NCBI GenBank assembly: GCA_002337605.1
Contig: DDGL01000014.1
Span: forward strand, 549,636-613,635
From: Flavobacteriaceae bacterium UBA1903
GTDB taxonomy: Bacteria > Bacteroidota > Bacteroidia > Flavobacteriales > Flavobacteriaceae
Length of the DNA stretch: 64,000 nt
Reading direction: 5' to 3'
Below the pieces are notes generated by a model that worked only from the letters and a program-made list of their open reading frames with translations, was not told where the DNA came from and searched no databases. Both the position numbers and the translations under genes were made by a program. The first letter of the stretch is position 1, and the number at the start of each line of letters is the position of its first letter. This document shows positions 51,914 through 61,364 of this stretch, in pieces.

Positions 51914-52933
51914 ATGAGACAATTCCGTCCTAAATACAAAAGCATGTACCCACTTCGCAGAAACAGAAGACTCCGCCAGAATGAAGCCATTAGAAGCCTG
52001 GTAAGAGAGACCATTATTTCCCCAAACGATTTTTTAGTCCCCCTTTTTATTGTAGAAGGTACAGGTGTAAAAGAAGAAATTGCGTCCATGCCAAACTACT
52101 ATCGCTACAGCCTGGACTTGCTGAAAGCTGAAGTAAAAGAATTATGGTCACTTGGGCTGAAATCGGTTCTACTTTTCGTAAAAGTGCCGGATACCCTAAA
52201 AGACAACAATGGTACCGAAGCTCTAAACAAAGACGGACTTATGCAGCGAGCCATAAAAACGGTAAAAGATGCCTGCCCACAGATGCTAGTGATGACCGAT
52301 GTAGCGATGGATCCTTATTCCAGCTACGGACATGACGGGATTGTAAGTGACGGCACTATTGTTAATGACGACACCAACGCCATCCTCGCCGAAATGTCCC
52401 TAAGCCACGCTAACGCAGGAGCCGATTTTGTAGCACCAAGCGATATGATGGACGGACGCATTTTTGAAATAAGAAGTTTGCTGGAAGACGAAGGATTTCA
52501 CGACACAGGAATTATGAGTTACAGCGCTAAGTATGCCAGTGCTTTTTATGGACCCTTCCGAGATGCATTGGACAGTGCGCCTGTAGACCAACAAAACGTA
52601 CCTAAAGACAAGCAAACCTACCAGATGGATTTTGCCAACCGCGAAGAAGCTGTTAAAGAAACCCTGATGGATATTGAGGAAGGTGCCGATATTGTCATGG
52701 TAAAACCAGGATTGTGTTATTTAGATATTGTCCGTGATATTAGAGATGCTGTAAACGTTCCTGTTGCGGTGTATCAGGTAAGCGGTGAGTATGCGATGTT
52801 AAAAGCGGCTGCCGAAAAAGGATGGTTAGACCATGATGCTGTTATGATGGAACAAGTTACTGCAATTAAAAGAGCTGGAGCGAATATTATTGCCAGCTAC
52901 TTCGCTAAGGATGTTGTAAAGCTAATTTCTTAA
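51914..52933 (+). CDS. hemB: Porphobilinogen synthase (delta-aminolevulinate dehydratase)
   Basis: HemB condenses two 5-aminolevulinate molecules to porphobilinogen. The 339-residue protein has the two active-site lysines, in SAKYASAFYGPFRDA and in MVKPGLCYLDI. The metal loop reads DVAMDPYSSYGHDG (residues 129-142): the three cysteines of zinc-type enzymes are replaced by A131, D133 and D141, so it belongs to the zinc-independent (Mg2+/K+) group. It is set apart from the other hem genes by the PepSY-like and helicase genes, and has its own promoter. The ATG at 51914 fits the promoter; an internal Met at residue 11 is possible. Confidence 0.96.
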   Translation: MRQFRPKYKSMYPLRRNRRLRQNEAIRSLVRETIISPNDFLVPLFIVEGTGVKEEIASMPNYYRYSLDLLKAEVKELWSLGLKSVLLFVKVPDTLKDNNGTEALNKDGLMQRAIKTVKDACPQMLVMTDVAMDPYSSYGHDGIVSDGTIVNDDTNAILAEMSLSHANAGADFVAPSDMMDGRIFEIRSLLEDEGFHDTGIMSYSAKYASAFYGPFRDALDSAPVDQQNVPKDKQTYQMDFANREEAVKETLMDIEEGADIVMVKPGLCYLDIVRDIRDAVNVPVAVYQVSGEYAMLKAAAEKGWLDHDAVMMEQVTAIKRAGANIIASYFAKDVVKLIS

Positions 52934-52936
52934 AAT

Positions 52937-53449
52937 ATGAAAACCCTATTTCTTATCCTTTCAGTGTTTTTTATTTCAACCTGCTTCGCCCAAAGAACTA
53001 CCACCAAAGAAGCGTGGCTGGAAAAGTGGAAAAACAGTAAAAACTATCTTGTAGGAATTGCTGAAGCGATGCCAGAAGAGCATTATTCTTATAAGCCCAC
53101 AGAACGCCAAATGACTTTTAAGGAACAGCTCGTTCACATAAAAGGGAATATGGATTGGTTAAGCAACAGTTATTTTACGGAACTAGAATTTAAAAAAACA
53201 AAGGCGGAAATTCCAGCTACAAAAGCTGAAACTATTGCTCTAATTACCGAAGCTTTCGATAATGCTTCAAAAATTATTACAACGGCTTCGGATAAAAGTC
53301 TGTTGGAAACAGTAGATTTCTTTGCAGGTCCTAAAAGTAAATTGCAGATTTTAAATTTATTACACGACCACGTGACCCACCATCGCGGACAATTAATCGT
53401 CTATTTAAATTTGAAAGATGTAGAACCCCCCGGATATTCTGGATGGTAG
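52937..53449 (+). CDS. DinB family protein with signal peptide
   Basis: A 170-residue four-helix-bundle metalloprotein of the DinB/YfiT type. Metal-ligand histidines are seen in EQLVHIKGNMDWL (near residue 55) and in HDHVTHHRGQLIVYL (near residue 138). The N-terminus (MKTLFLILSVFFISTCFAQ) is a clear signal peptide, so this member is periplasmic or a lipoprotein-like export; DinB proteins are usually cytoplasmic. It starts 3 nt after the hemB stop and is probably co-transcribed. Its reaction is unknown; DinB proteins often act as thiol S-transferases. Confidence 0.9.
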   Translation: MKTLFLILSVFFISTCFAQRTTTKEAWLEKWKNSKNYLVGIAEAMPEEHYSYKPTERQMTFKEQLVHIKGNMDWLSNSYFTELEFKKTKAEIPATKAETIALITEAFDNASKIITTASDKSLLETVDFFAGPKSKLQILNLLHDHVTHHRGQLIVYLNLKDVEPPGYSGW

Positions 53450-53580
53450 GACCTTGTTTGATAAGCTTCGGGGTTTTGACTCTAAATTCCAACTATTAGG
53501 TGTGGCGGTATCTAAATTTTAAAATATCTTTAATACCTAAAGGCTAACAAATAAACTACCTTGCCAAAAAACAACCATTT

Positions 53581-54690
53581 ATGGGCTTATTGATACTCTA
53601 CGCGGTACTTTCTATTTTCTTTTCATTTATGTGTTCCATTTTAGAAGCTGCGCTACTTAGTTTTACGCCATCCTTTATAAAAATGAAAACTGCTGAAGGT
53701 AAAGGCTACGCAACAACCCTATCTGAAATTAAAAAAGACATCGACAAACCGTTGATCGCGATTTTAACCGTAAATACCATCGCGCATACAGTGGGAGCAA
53801 TTCTGGTAGGTAATGAAGCAGGTAAATTAGCCTTAGAAGGTGGAATTGATATTACATTCCTGGGTTTTAATTTTGTCGCGATTGTTTCAACTGTAATGAC
53901 GTTGTTAATTTTAATTATTTCCGAAATTATCCCGAAGACCATAGGGGCTACCTACTGGAAAAAGCTTGGCCCTTTTACAGCGATAAGCCTAAACGCAATG
54001 ATGTTTCCTCTTAAATACACAGGAATCCTTTGGCTTTTAACCCTTACCACCAAACTTATTGGGAAATCTGCTCACGTGAGCACCATGAGTCGGGACGAAT
54101 TTATTGCCTTAACCGATGCTGCCGAACAAGAAGGTGTTTTTGAAGAGAACGAAGGCGCAGTCATTAAAAATCTGTTGGTTTTTAAATCTATTCTGGCCAA
54201 AGACGTAATGACTCCTTTTCCTGTAGTTGAAATGGAAGACGAAGGTATGACCCTTACGGCTTTTCATCAAGGCCATAAAAATACCCGGTTTTCCAGAATT
54301 CCAATCTATAAGGACAAAACTCATAACATTACTGGCTTTGTACTAAAAGATGATATTTTAGAAGAGTTAGTGGAAAATCATGGAAATAAAACACTAAGTG
54401 ATATTAAACGGGAGCTTGCCGTCATAGATGGACAAAAACCCATTCCCGATCTGTTTGATACTTTTTTAAAGCAACGCACCCATATTGCACTGGTTGTGGA
54501 TGAGTTTGGGAACACAATCGGGGTGGTTACCATGGAAGATATTATAGAAACGCTGTTAGGCCTTGAGATCATGGACGAGAGTGACACCGTTGAAGACATG
54601 CAGGTAGCCGCCCGTAAAAACTGGGAGCGCCGCGCCAAACGCATGGGCTTAGAGTTACAGCAACGAGAAGGTGAGGAAGGTGCAGAATAA
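53581..54690 (+). CDS. CNNM (DUF21)/CBS domain transporter-like protein
   Basis: A 369-residue protein of the hemolysin C/CorC family. Residues about 1-150 form the CNNM domain with three to four helices (start MGLLILYAVLSIFFSFMCSI, then LEAALLSFTPSF, the conserved SE/LS region). A pair of CBS domains follows (about 200-325; VMTPFPVVEMEDEG, then RIPIYKDKTHNITGFVLKDD and HIALVVDEFGNTIGVVTMED), which bind adenine nucleotides. The C-terminal tail is short and lacks the usual CorC_HlyC domain. Members move or regulate Mg2+ or Co2+. The next gene begins 11 nt after its stop. Confidence 0.92.
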   Translation: MGLLILYAVLSIFFSFMCSILEAALLSFTPSFIKMKTAEGKGYATTLSEIKKDIDKPLIAILTVNTIAHTVGAILVGNEAGKLALEGGIDITFLGFNFVAIVSTVMTLLILIISEIIPKTIGATYWKKLGPFTAISLNAMMFPLKYTGILWLLTLTTKLIGKSAHVSTMSRDEFIALTDAAEQEGVFEENEGAVIKNLLVFKSILAKDVMTPFPVVEMEDEGMTLTAFHQGHKNTRFSRIPIYKDKTHNITGFVLKDDILEELVENHGNKTLSDIKRELAVIDGQKPIPDLFDTFLKQRTHIALVVDEFGNTIGVVTMEDIIETLLGLEIMDESDTVEDMQVAARKNWERRAKRMGLELQQREGEEGAE

Positions 54691-54701
54691 TTAAGAGAAT
54701 T

Positions 54702-55175
54702 ATGGAGACTGCTTTTATAAACACCCCTATCGGCACTCTTAGAGTTGAAGGTTCTCATGAAGGCGTTTCGGCAATTTTGTTTTCTGAAGAAACCGCTCCT
54801 AATCCTGCAACTGTGCCTGAAGTTTTAAAAGAACCGGTACAACAATTAGAAGAATATTTCAACAAGACCAGAACTAAATTTACTATAAAACTAGCCCCAA
54901 AAGGAACCGAGTTTCAGCAAAAGGTCTGGGAAGAACTACAAACCATTCCGTTCGGAAAAACAACTTCCTACCAACAAATGGCCAATCAGTTGGGCGATCC
55001 AAAAGTGATCAGAGCTGCCGCGAGTGCCAACGGAAAAAACCCAATTTCAATTGTAATTCCCTGTCACCGTGTTATTGGAAGTGACGGTTCGCTCACGGGA
55101 TATGCAGGTGGATTGCATCGTAAAAAATGGTTGCTGGCACACGAAAGTCCGGTAACACAAGGAGAACTATTTTAA
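54702..55175 (+). CDS. ogt: Methylated-DNA-protein-cysteine methyltransferase
   Basis: This DNA repair enzyme moves methyl groups from O6-methylguanine to its own cysteine. The 157-residue protein has the active-site motif IVIPCHRVIG with C121, and the minor-groove helix QKVWEELQTIPFGKTTSYQQ (about 88-107) followed by RAAASANGKNP. It lacks an Ada N-terminal domain, as in Ogt-type proteins. It follows the CNNM/CBS gene by 11 nt and precedes the serine hydrolase by 9 nt, so all three appear to be one operon. Confidence 0.95.
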   Translation: METAFINTPIGTLRVEGSHEGVSAILFSEETAPNPATVPEVLKEPVQQLEEYFNKTRTKFTIKLAPKGTEFQQKVWEELQTIPFGKTTSYQQMANQLGDPKVIRAAASANGKNPISIVIPCHRVIGSDGSLTGYAGGLHRKKWLLAHESPVTQGELF

Positions 55176-55184
55176 ATTTTAATA

Positions 55185-56330
55185 ATGAAACATTTTAAGC
55201 GCATCCTGAAATGGTTTGTTGGGATCCTGGTATTCCTTATCGCCCTCGCCTATATCACAGATTACGATTATATCTTGAAAGGAGTGCGCGTAGTGTACCT
55301 CACGGGGCATACTACCGCTTTTATTGACGACCACGTATATTTTGAAAACGAAACCATCCCGGCAAGTACAACCCCTCAACCATGGCCTAAACATTCAGAT
55401 TTTAACAAAGTGCACCCTACTGAAGCATTGGTTGAAACTCACAATACCTTTGGCACCGTAGCTTTTCTTATTATAAAAAACGACAGCATCTGGCACGAAG
55501 AATATGCTGAACATTATGGGCCAACATCACAAACCAATTCCTTTTCAATGGCCAAGAGCATTACGTCTGCACTCCTGGGAAAAGCGATAAAAGATGGTTT
55601 TATAAAAAATACAGAGCAACCGGTAGGTGATTTTATTCCGAAGTTCAAAAACACCGGGATGACAGTGGGGGACCTCTCTTCCATGGCAAGCGGACTTAAC
55701 TGGGACGAGAGTTATACCAGTCCGTTTAGCGTTACGGCACGCTCCTATTATGATGATGATCTAGCTGAAACCATTTTAAATCTAGAAGTTACCGAAACCC
55801 CTGGCGAATCTTTTAAGTACTTAAGTGGAAACACCCAATTGTTAGCAATGGTCATAGAAAAAGCTGCCGGGAAACAACTAGAAAGCTATTTACAGGAAAG
55901 CTTCTGGAATCCTTTAGGAATGGAGCAACCCGCGCTTTGGCAGGTTGATGATGAAGAAAACCGTTTGGTAAAAGCCTATTGTTGCATTGGCAGCAACGCA
56001 CGTGATTATGCAAAGTTTGGAAAGTTGTACAAAGATTTTGGAAACTGGAAGGGCACACAAGTAGTAGACTCAACTTTTATAGCAAAAAGCATTCGCCCCC
56101 GTTTTGAAGAAAGTCCAGAATATGGCTACGGCTTCTGGTTAAGCAATTATTTAAACAAGGAAGTTTTTGTGATGCGTGGTATTTTAGGGCAGTACGTCAT
56201 TACCATTCCCGAAGACGACCTCATTATAGTAAGATTAGGGCACCAACGCGGGGCCAGAAGCGACCTTCCGTTTAGTAATGATTTTTATACCTATGTGGAA
56301 GAGGTGTATACCATGCTCGATTCCAAATAA
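55185..56330 (+). CDS. Beta-lactamase-fold serine hydrolase
   Basis: A 381-residue protein with one N-terminal membrane helix (about 9-27), then a class C beta-lactamase-like domain. The catalytic SxxK motif is S121-MA-K124 in NSFSMAKSITSALLG. A KYLSGNTQLLAMVIEK segment provides the second motif (Tyr-x-Gly/Asn type) and the GYGFWL and IVRLGHQRG segments near the C-terminus probably take the place of KTG. Members are esterases or D-amino peptide hydrolases; antibiotic resistance should not be assumed. The protein is anchored facing the periplasm. The next gene starts 43 nt after its stop. Confidence 0.9.
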   Translation: MKHFKRILKWFVGILVFLIALAYITDYDYILKGVRVVYLTGHTTAFIDDHVYFENETIPASTTPQPWPKHSDFNKVHPTEALVETHNTFGTVAFLIIKNDSIWHEEYAEHYGPTSQTNSFSMAKSITSALLGKAIKDGFIKNTEQPVGDFIPKFKNTGMTVGDLSSMASGLNWDESYTSPFSVTARSYYDDDLAETILNLEVTETPGESFKYLSGNTQLLAMVIEKAAGKQLESYLQESFWNPLGMEQPALWQVDDEENRLVKAYCCIGSNARDYAKFGKLYKDFGNWKGTQVVDSTFIAKSIRPRFEESPEYGYGFWLSNYLNKEVFVMRGILGQYVITIPEDDLIIVRLGHQRGARSDLPFSNDFYTYVEEVYTMLDSK

Positions 56331-56373
56331 TTTTCGTAGTTTTAACCAACTTCCCTCTATTTATTCAAGTATT

Positions 56374-57087
56374 ATGTTGAAACGCATTAACCTGGAACAT
56401 ATCCTGTTTTTGGATATTGAAACTGTTCCGCAGCACCCAACTTTTGAGGAGTTGGACGAAACGACACAGCGCCTTTACGAGCAAAAAACCAACTACCAAC
56501 GGAAAGACGAATATACAGCCGAAGCGTTTTACGACCGCGCAGGGATCTGGGCAGAGTTTGGGAAGATCGTTTGTATTTCGGTGGGGTATTTTAAAATGCA
56601 GGGAGACCTCCGTAAGTTTCGGGTGACCAGTTTTCACGGGGAAGAAATTTCATTGCTAAAGGAGTTTAAAGTATTGCTTGAGACCCATTTCAACAAATCT
56701 CAACATGTACTGTGCGCGCACAACGGAAAGGAGTTTGACTTTCCCTATATTGCCCGTAGAATGATCATTCACGGGATAGATTTACCTTTTAAACTGAATC
56801 TCTTCGGAAAAAAGCCATGGGAAGTTCCACATTTGGACACCTTAGAATTGTGGAAGTTTGGCGACTATAAAACCTTCACTTCGTTAAAGTTAATGGCGCA
56901 CGTGTTAGGCATTCCATCTCCCAAAGACGATATTGACGGGAGTCAGGTACGCGATGTCTACTACGAAGAGAATGATATAGACCGCATTATTATTTACTGT
57001 GAAAAAGACACCGTAACCGTAGCACAAATTATCCTAAAACTTCGGAATGAAGCCTTGCTGGAAGAAGATGAGGTAATTTCAGTATAA
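56374..57087 (+). CDS. 3'-5' exonuclease, DEDD (PolB-like) family
   Basis: A 237-residue RNase H-fold nuclease. The DEDD acidic residues are seen: FLDIETVP (near residue 12, Asp and Glu), CAHNGKEFDFPYIARR (near 119-134) and YCEKDTVTVAQI (near residue 209). The order and spacing match the predicted PolB-like 3'-5' exonucleases common in Bacteroidota. There is no polymerase domain. The start at 56374 is chosen because a longer frame from 56278 overlaps the serine hydrolase and adds non-conserved residues. Convergent with the M36 peptidase gene, with a shared terminator between. Confidence 0.9.
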   Translation: MLKRINLEHILFLDIETVPQHPTFEELDETTQRLYEQKTNYQRKDEYTAEAFYDRAGIWAEFGKIVCISVGYFKMQGDLRKFRVTSFHGEEISLLKEFKVLLETHFNKSQHVLCAHNGKEFDFPYIARRMIIHGIDLPFKLNLFGKKPWEVPHLDTLELWKFGDYKTFTSLKLMAHVLGIPSPKDDIDGSQVRDVYYEENDIDRIIIYCEKDTVTVAQIILKLRNEALLEEDEVISV

Positions 57088-57153
57088 TCTTTCTATGTTT
57101 CAGGTTTCTTTACATCACGAATCGAAGTTTGAAATTTGATTTCATATCATATA

Positions 57154-57189
57154 AAAGCCCGCTCCAATGAAGAAGCGGGCTTTCTTTTT
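57154..57189. terminator. Bidirectional terminator between convergent genes
   Basis: AAAGCCCGCT (57154-57163) and AGCGGGCTTT (57174-57183) form a perfect 10-bp stem with a 10-nt loop. It is followed by TTTCTTTTT on the plus strand and by TTTTAT on the minus strand, so it can serve both the exonuclease and the M36 peptidase genes. Confidence 0.9.
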
Positions 57190-57210
57190 GAACGTTTGTT
57201 TCTTGTAAGG

Positions 57211-60200
57211 TTATTCTTTAATAAAACGTTCCACAAACTTTTTGCCTTCTTCGGCATTTACTTCAATCATATACATACCGCTTTGTAAGCTGGACACATC
57301 AATTTTTGAAGTGAAATTTCCTGAAAGTACCCGTTGACCTATCATATTGAATATGATAAAATCTGTTGGTTCAGCTTCAGAAATCTCAATGTTAACAACA
57401 CCTCTGTTTACAGGGTTTGGATATAGTGTAAATCCTGAAACCTCGAAGTTGTTATTTCCATTGGCAATGCTTCCGTTAGGACCAAAGCTTGCCGGGATCA
57501 CAACGGTGTAATCTTCCACTTCACCATAGGTAAAGCTCTCACACGCAGTTGGAATACCATTGTATTTCATAGAAACACGCATTCTCGTAGCTCCGGCAGA
57601 GGCACCGCTAGGCACATTAAATGATCCTGTAATTGGTGTTGCTGTGGTAGCACTTCGGCTATACGCCAGTTCACCTGCATCGTTAAAGTCACCATCACGG
57701 TTCCAGTCTACAAACACTGCGTAGGCTTCTGGATACACTGTTCCAGTCCACAAAGGAGTAATTGTAATAGAATTACTACTGTTCAGGTTTGTTGAAAGAC
57801 TTGTGAAATCACCATATCCACCAGAAGAAGCTCCCGATGCATTGTTGATGCTTCCTATCTGTACACGTTGAATGTACTCATCATTGGTGTTATTTCCGTT
57901 AGATGCACAGTATCCTGTTGGAGCAGGACCGCCACCGCCACCGGCAGTAATTGAAATACCATCAATAGCAATATCTGCTTGCCAGGTACTTCCTGTCAAA
58001 CGGTTAAAACGTAGTTGTACCGTTCCTCCTGCATACGCATTCAAACTTACACTATTAGAATTCCATTGGTTGCCCTGGTTTCCTGTCTGGCTCCAGAGAG
58101 ACGTCCAAGAATTTCCATCTAAGCTAGCTTCCAGTGCAATGCTTCCCATATCTGAAGCACCATACATATGGTAATTGAAGCTGAACGTTGCTTCAGTTTC
58201 ACCCGTTAAATCGATACAAGGTGAATTTAAAATGGCACGCTTATTTGGATACCCTGTTCCATTACCTGAGGCTTCTACATACATATAGAAAGCTCCGGGA
58301 GAACCACTTGTTGGTCCTGTATTGCTAGAAGGTGTTCCAGATGCATCACGTGTCCAGTTTATATCGTCAGCAGTACTTTGTGTCCAGGCTCCTATAGAAC
58401 TCTCAAAGCTTTCAGAGTACCCAGCAGAAACACCATTGGTACATCCGCCGCCTCCGCCGCCACCAGTAGTGGTTGCATTTGTAGTGTTACTTAACGCTGA
58501 ATTATTTCCAGCAGCATCAAAAGCACGTACCTGGAAGCTATAGCTTGTTCCTGCTACTAAACCAGTAATATTTGCTGTGTTTGAAGCAACTGTTCCCAGT
58601 GCACTTCCATCCATAAATACTTCATATCCTGTTACGCCAACGTTATCATTGGAGGCATTCCAGTTTAATGTAAGTGACGTATCTGCAATGTTAGAAGCCG
58701 CCAGACTTGTTGGAACTGTTGGCGCTTGAGTATCTGCAACGTTTCCGCCTTCCATTTCAAAAGCATCTAAAGCAATATCTGCTTGCCAGGTGCTTCCCGT
58801 AACACGATTAAAACGCATACGGAAGTTACTCTCCCCTGCATAACTACCAAGGTCAATACTTTCAGCATTCCATTGGTTTCCTTTGTTTCCGGTTTCATTC
58901 CAGATAGAAGTCCAGGAAGTACCATCATCTGTACTAACCTCAAGGTCTATACTTCCCATATCGGCAGCGCCATACATATGGTAGCTGAAATTGAACGTAG
59001 CATCATTCTGCCCACTTAAATTATAACACGGAGAATATAAAATCGCTCGTTTGTTAGGGAAATTAGGATCTGAAGCCTCTACATACACATAAAAACTTCC
59101 TGCTGCGCCCGTTGTTGGACCAGTATTGCTTGATGGTGTTCCACCAGAATCTCTTGTCCAGTCCAAATCGTCCTGAGTAGATTGTGACCAATCTCCTAAG
59201 GTAGACTCAAAGCTTTCAGCATCTGGATAACTAGAAACCGTTCCAGAACATGCTTCTGGGGTTGGAGGGCCCTGGCATCCACTTGTGAATGATGTGGTTT
59301 GATCTGTATTAGTGTTTGTTCCGCCATTAGTATTTTCGTTTGCATTTAAACCAACACCTCTAGCAGCAAATACATCCCAGATCAGACAGTTGTATTGTCC
59401 GCCATATAAATCCTGGTCTGCTTGTAAAATACCGTCACGTCCTGAAACAAATCCAGGGTTGTTAGCAGTATTTTTTAATCCTTCAATTACCAACGCCATG
59501 GCAATGTTATTACCACCCGTTCCGTTATAAAAATCGGTATCAAAGCCTTCCTGACCAATTAAAGCCCAGGTCATATCCCAAAGGATCGTTGCCCATGCAT
59601 ACCCTACTCCGTGAGGAACGGCAAGGCCATTAATATCTCCATAAGTAGTTCCGTTAATGGATGTGTTGGTTGAATAGGGCGTAGGTCTAATTCCACCGCC
59701 ATTAGAGTTTTCGCCTAAAGCGAAATTACCAATACCGCGAGCATCTCCTCCGCTATCACCAGTTTTCATTGTAAGCATAAGACCGAAGAAGTCACTCCAT
59801 CCTTCACCCATTTGCTCAGATCCACCTAGTGCATTGGTTCCAGGACCTCCTACCAGTCTGGTAGAAATTCCGTGACCGTATTCGTGGGCAATAATTCCGT
59901 TGTCAAAATCACCATCCGTTTGTGGGTTGGTTGTAGTCCACAAGAACATTTGCATTCTTGGATTAGAGCCATCTGGTGGCGTTCCGAAGTTTGCGTTGTT
60001 AGTTCCACTGCCATCCTGGGCATCGGCATTTACACTGTCGCTGCCTAAACCACCTTTTCCATAGTTATTTTCCTGGAAGTTACCAGAGGCTTCGTTAAAA
60101 CCATACTGGTAGTATACATCGTGCATGATGTTATTCCAGTAAAATAAGTTGGTGATCGCTGCATCCCGATAGGTGCTTGGCTGATTGTTAAAATTAACCG

Positions 60201-61152
60201 GATAGTTAAAATCCAAGCCAGCTCCCCCATTAGGAGAATAGCCTATCCCATTATTACCGTTAGCATCTTCCATTGCCCAGCAGTTGTTCCCACGGGTAAT
60301 GGTATATTCGGCACCATTAGCACCATTGGTATCGTGCCATCCAAAAGGAGAAGCAGTTAAGTTTTGCGGATCGTTCACTACGGTTCTTCCACCGTCTAAA
60401 GGACTTTCCTTTGGCATAGCATATACGTTATAGCTTTCTCCTGCCAACATATTTGCAGGGCCTTCCACTACTACAATATCTTCTATGGAAGTACTTGCCT
60501 TGTCATGATTATGTGTTTCGTGAGCGTCTCCCCAGTTACAGGTAATTACCCAGTCTTCTGTTCTTAGCACTTGTCCATTGGTGGCGTCAATATTTTCGTT
60601 CCACCAGTGCTGGCCGTCTGTTTGATAATAGCTAACATTCCAAACCAACCGTAGCTGGCCTTCGTATAGCTGATACATAGACTGCACCTTAATAGGAGCC
60701 CCTGCAGCGGTGTCATCTTCAAAGACATACACCCCTTGTGCGTTTCTTGTCCCGTTAAGTGTTGGGCGCTTTAAGTTGTGGTTTTGTACTGTCTTCATCA
60801 CTGCATCTTGTGCCGAAAGTGATGCGCTAGCTGTAGCTACTTTACTTTGAATATCGGTCACAAACTGATCGATTTTGTAGGTAACCTTCCCGTTTTTTAC
60901 GGAAAATTTATACGAAGCATATTGGATAGGGATATTGTTGTAGAGTTGCTGTACGTATACGTGTTGAACCTCTGGGTTCTGGGAGGGCACCACATCTGTG
61001 ATTTTCCATTGGTTTAAATCTGCTTCTGCAAAGTGGGATTCCCCTTTAAGAATGTCGAAATAATTTTGCACAATCGCCTCCGGGGCATTTTGTGCAAATG
61101 AAACTAGCCCTGTCGTTACGAACGCTAGTGCAAAGAGATAAATTTTTCTCAT
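57211..61152 (-). CDS. T9SS-exported M36 (fungalysin-type) metallopeptidase
   Basis: A 1313-residue secreted zinc protease. Order: signal peptide (1-20), FTP-type propeptide (about 25-200), catalytic M36 domain (about 250-625) with the zinc motif H423-EYG-H427 in NGIIAHEYGHGIST and the third ligand region QMGEGWSDFFGLML; a MAM-like jelly-roll domain (about 637-800), a fibronectin III domain (about 800-890), a second near-identical MAM-like domain (about 902-1067), a GEVED-type domain (about 1075-1220; FTYGEVEDYTV) and a T9SS type A sorting domain (about 1238-1313; FTLYPNPVNRG). It should be released or displayed on the surface to digest proteins. Gly/Pro linkers separate the modules. Confidence 0.95.
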   Translation of the reverse strand: MRKIYLFALAFVTTGLVSFAQNAPEAIVQNYFDILKGESHFAEADLNQWKITDVVPSQNPEVQHVYVQQLYNNIPIQYASYKFSVKNGKVTYKIDQFVTDIQSKVATASASLSAQDAVMKTVQNHNLKRPTLNGTRNAQGVYVFEDDTAAGAPIKVQSMYQLYEGQLRLVWNVSYYQTDGQHWWNENIDATNGQVLRTEDWVITCNWGDAHETHNHDKASTSIEDIVVVEGPANMLAGESYNVYAMPKESPLDGGRTVVNDPQNLTASPFGWHDTNGANGAEYTITRGNNCWAMEDANGNNGIGYSPNGGAGLDFNYPVNFNNQPSTYRDAAITNLFYWNNIMHDVYYQYGFNEASGNFQENNYGKGGLGSDSVNADAQDGSGTNNANFGTPPDGSNPRMQMFLWTTTNPQTDGDFDNGIIAHEYGHGISTRLVGGPGTNALGGSEQMGEGWSDFFGLMLTMKTGDSGGDARGIGNFALGENSNGGGIRPTPYSTNTSINGTTYGDINGLAVPHGVGYAWATILWDMTWALIGQEGFDTDFYNGTGGNNIAMALVIEGLKNTANNPGFVSGRDGILQADQDLYGGQYNCLIWDVFAARGVGLNANENTNGGTNTNTDQTTSFTSGCQGPPTPEACSGTVSSYPDAESFESTLGDWSQSTQDDLDWTRDSGGTPSSNTGPTTGAAGSFYVYVEASDPNFPNKRAILYSPCYNLSGQNDATFNFSYHMYGAADMGSIDLEVSTDDGTSWTSIWNETGNKGNQWNAESIDLGSYAGESNFRMRFNRVTGSTWQADIALDAFEMEGGNVADTQAPTVPTSLAASNIADTSLTLNWNASNDNVGVTGYEVFMDGSALGTVASNTANITGLVAGTSYSFQVRAFDAAGNNSALSNTTNATTTGGGGGGGCTNGVSAGYSESFESSIGAWTQSTADDINWTRDASGTPSSNTGPTSGSPGAFYMYVEASGNGTGYPNKRAILNSPCIDLTGETEATFSFNYHMYGASDMGSIALEASLDGNSWTSLWSQTGNQGNQWNSNSVSLNAYAGGTVQLRFNRLTGSTWQADIAIDGISITAGGGGGPAPTGYCASNGNNTNDEYIQRVQIGSINNASGASSGGYGDFTSLSTNLNSSNSITITPLWTGTVYPEAYAVFVDWNRDGDFNDAGELAYSRSATTATPITGSFNVPSGASAGATRMRVSMKYNGIPTACESFTYGEVEDYTVVIPASFGPNGSIANGNNNFEVSGFTLYPNPVNRGVVNIEISEAEPTDFIIFNMIGQRVLSGNFTSKIDVSSLQSGMYMIEVNAEEGKKFVERFIKE

Positions 61153-61364
61153 AATAGATAGTTTGAATTAATGATTTGTAATAACCATAGTAGGTTTGGT
61201 CTTCCGTTACATAATTTGTAAGGTAAAAGGTCTAAGAAAGGTTGAGATTGTTTGTTAGTTTGCTAGTTTGTCAGAAAAACTGAAGATGGATCATGTAAAT
61301 AGGGATTAGGTTAGTGTTATAATGCCAAAATTTTAACAATTGCTTTATTTTCAAATACTTAATT

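Noticed and set aside
53037..53449. Possible nuclease toxin next to hemB
   Set aside because: The His pattern and helices fit DinB, and there is no antitoxin-like neighbour.
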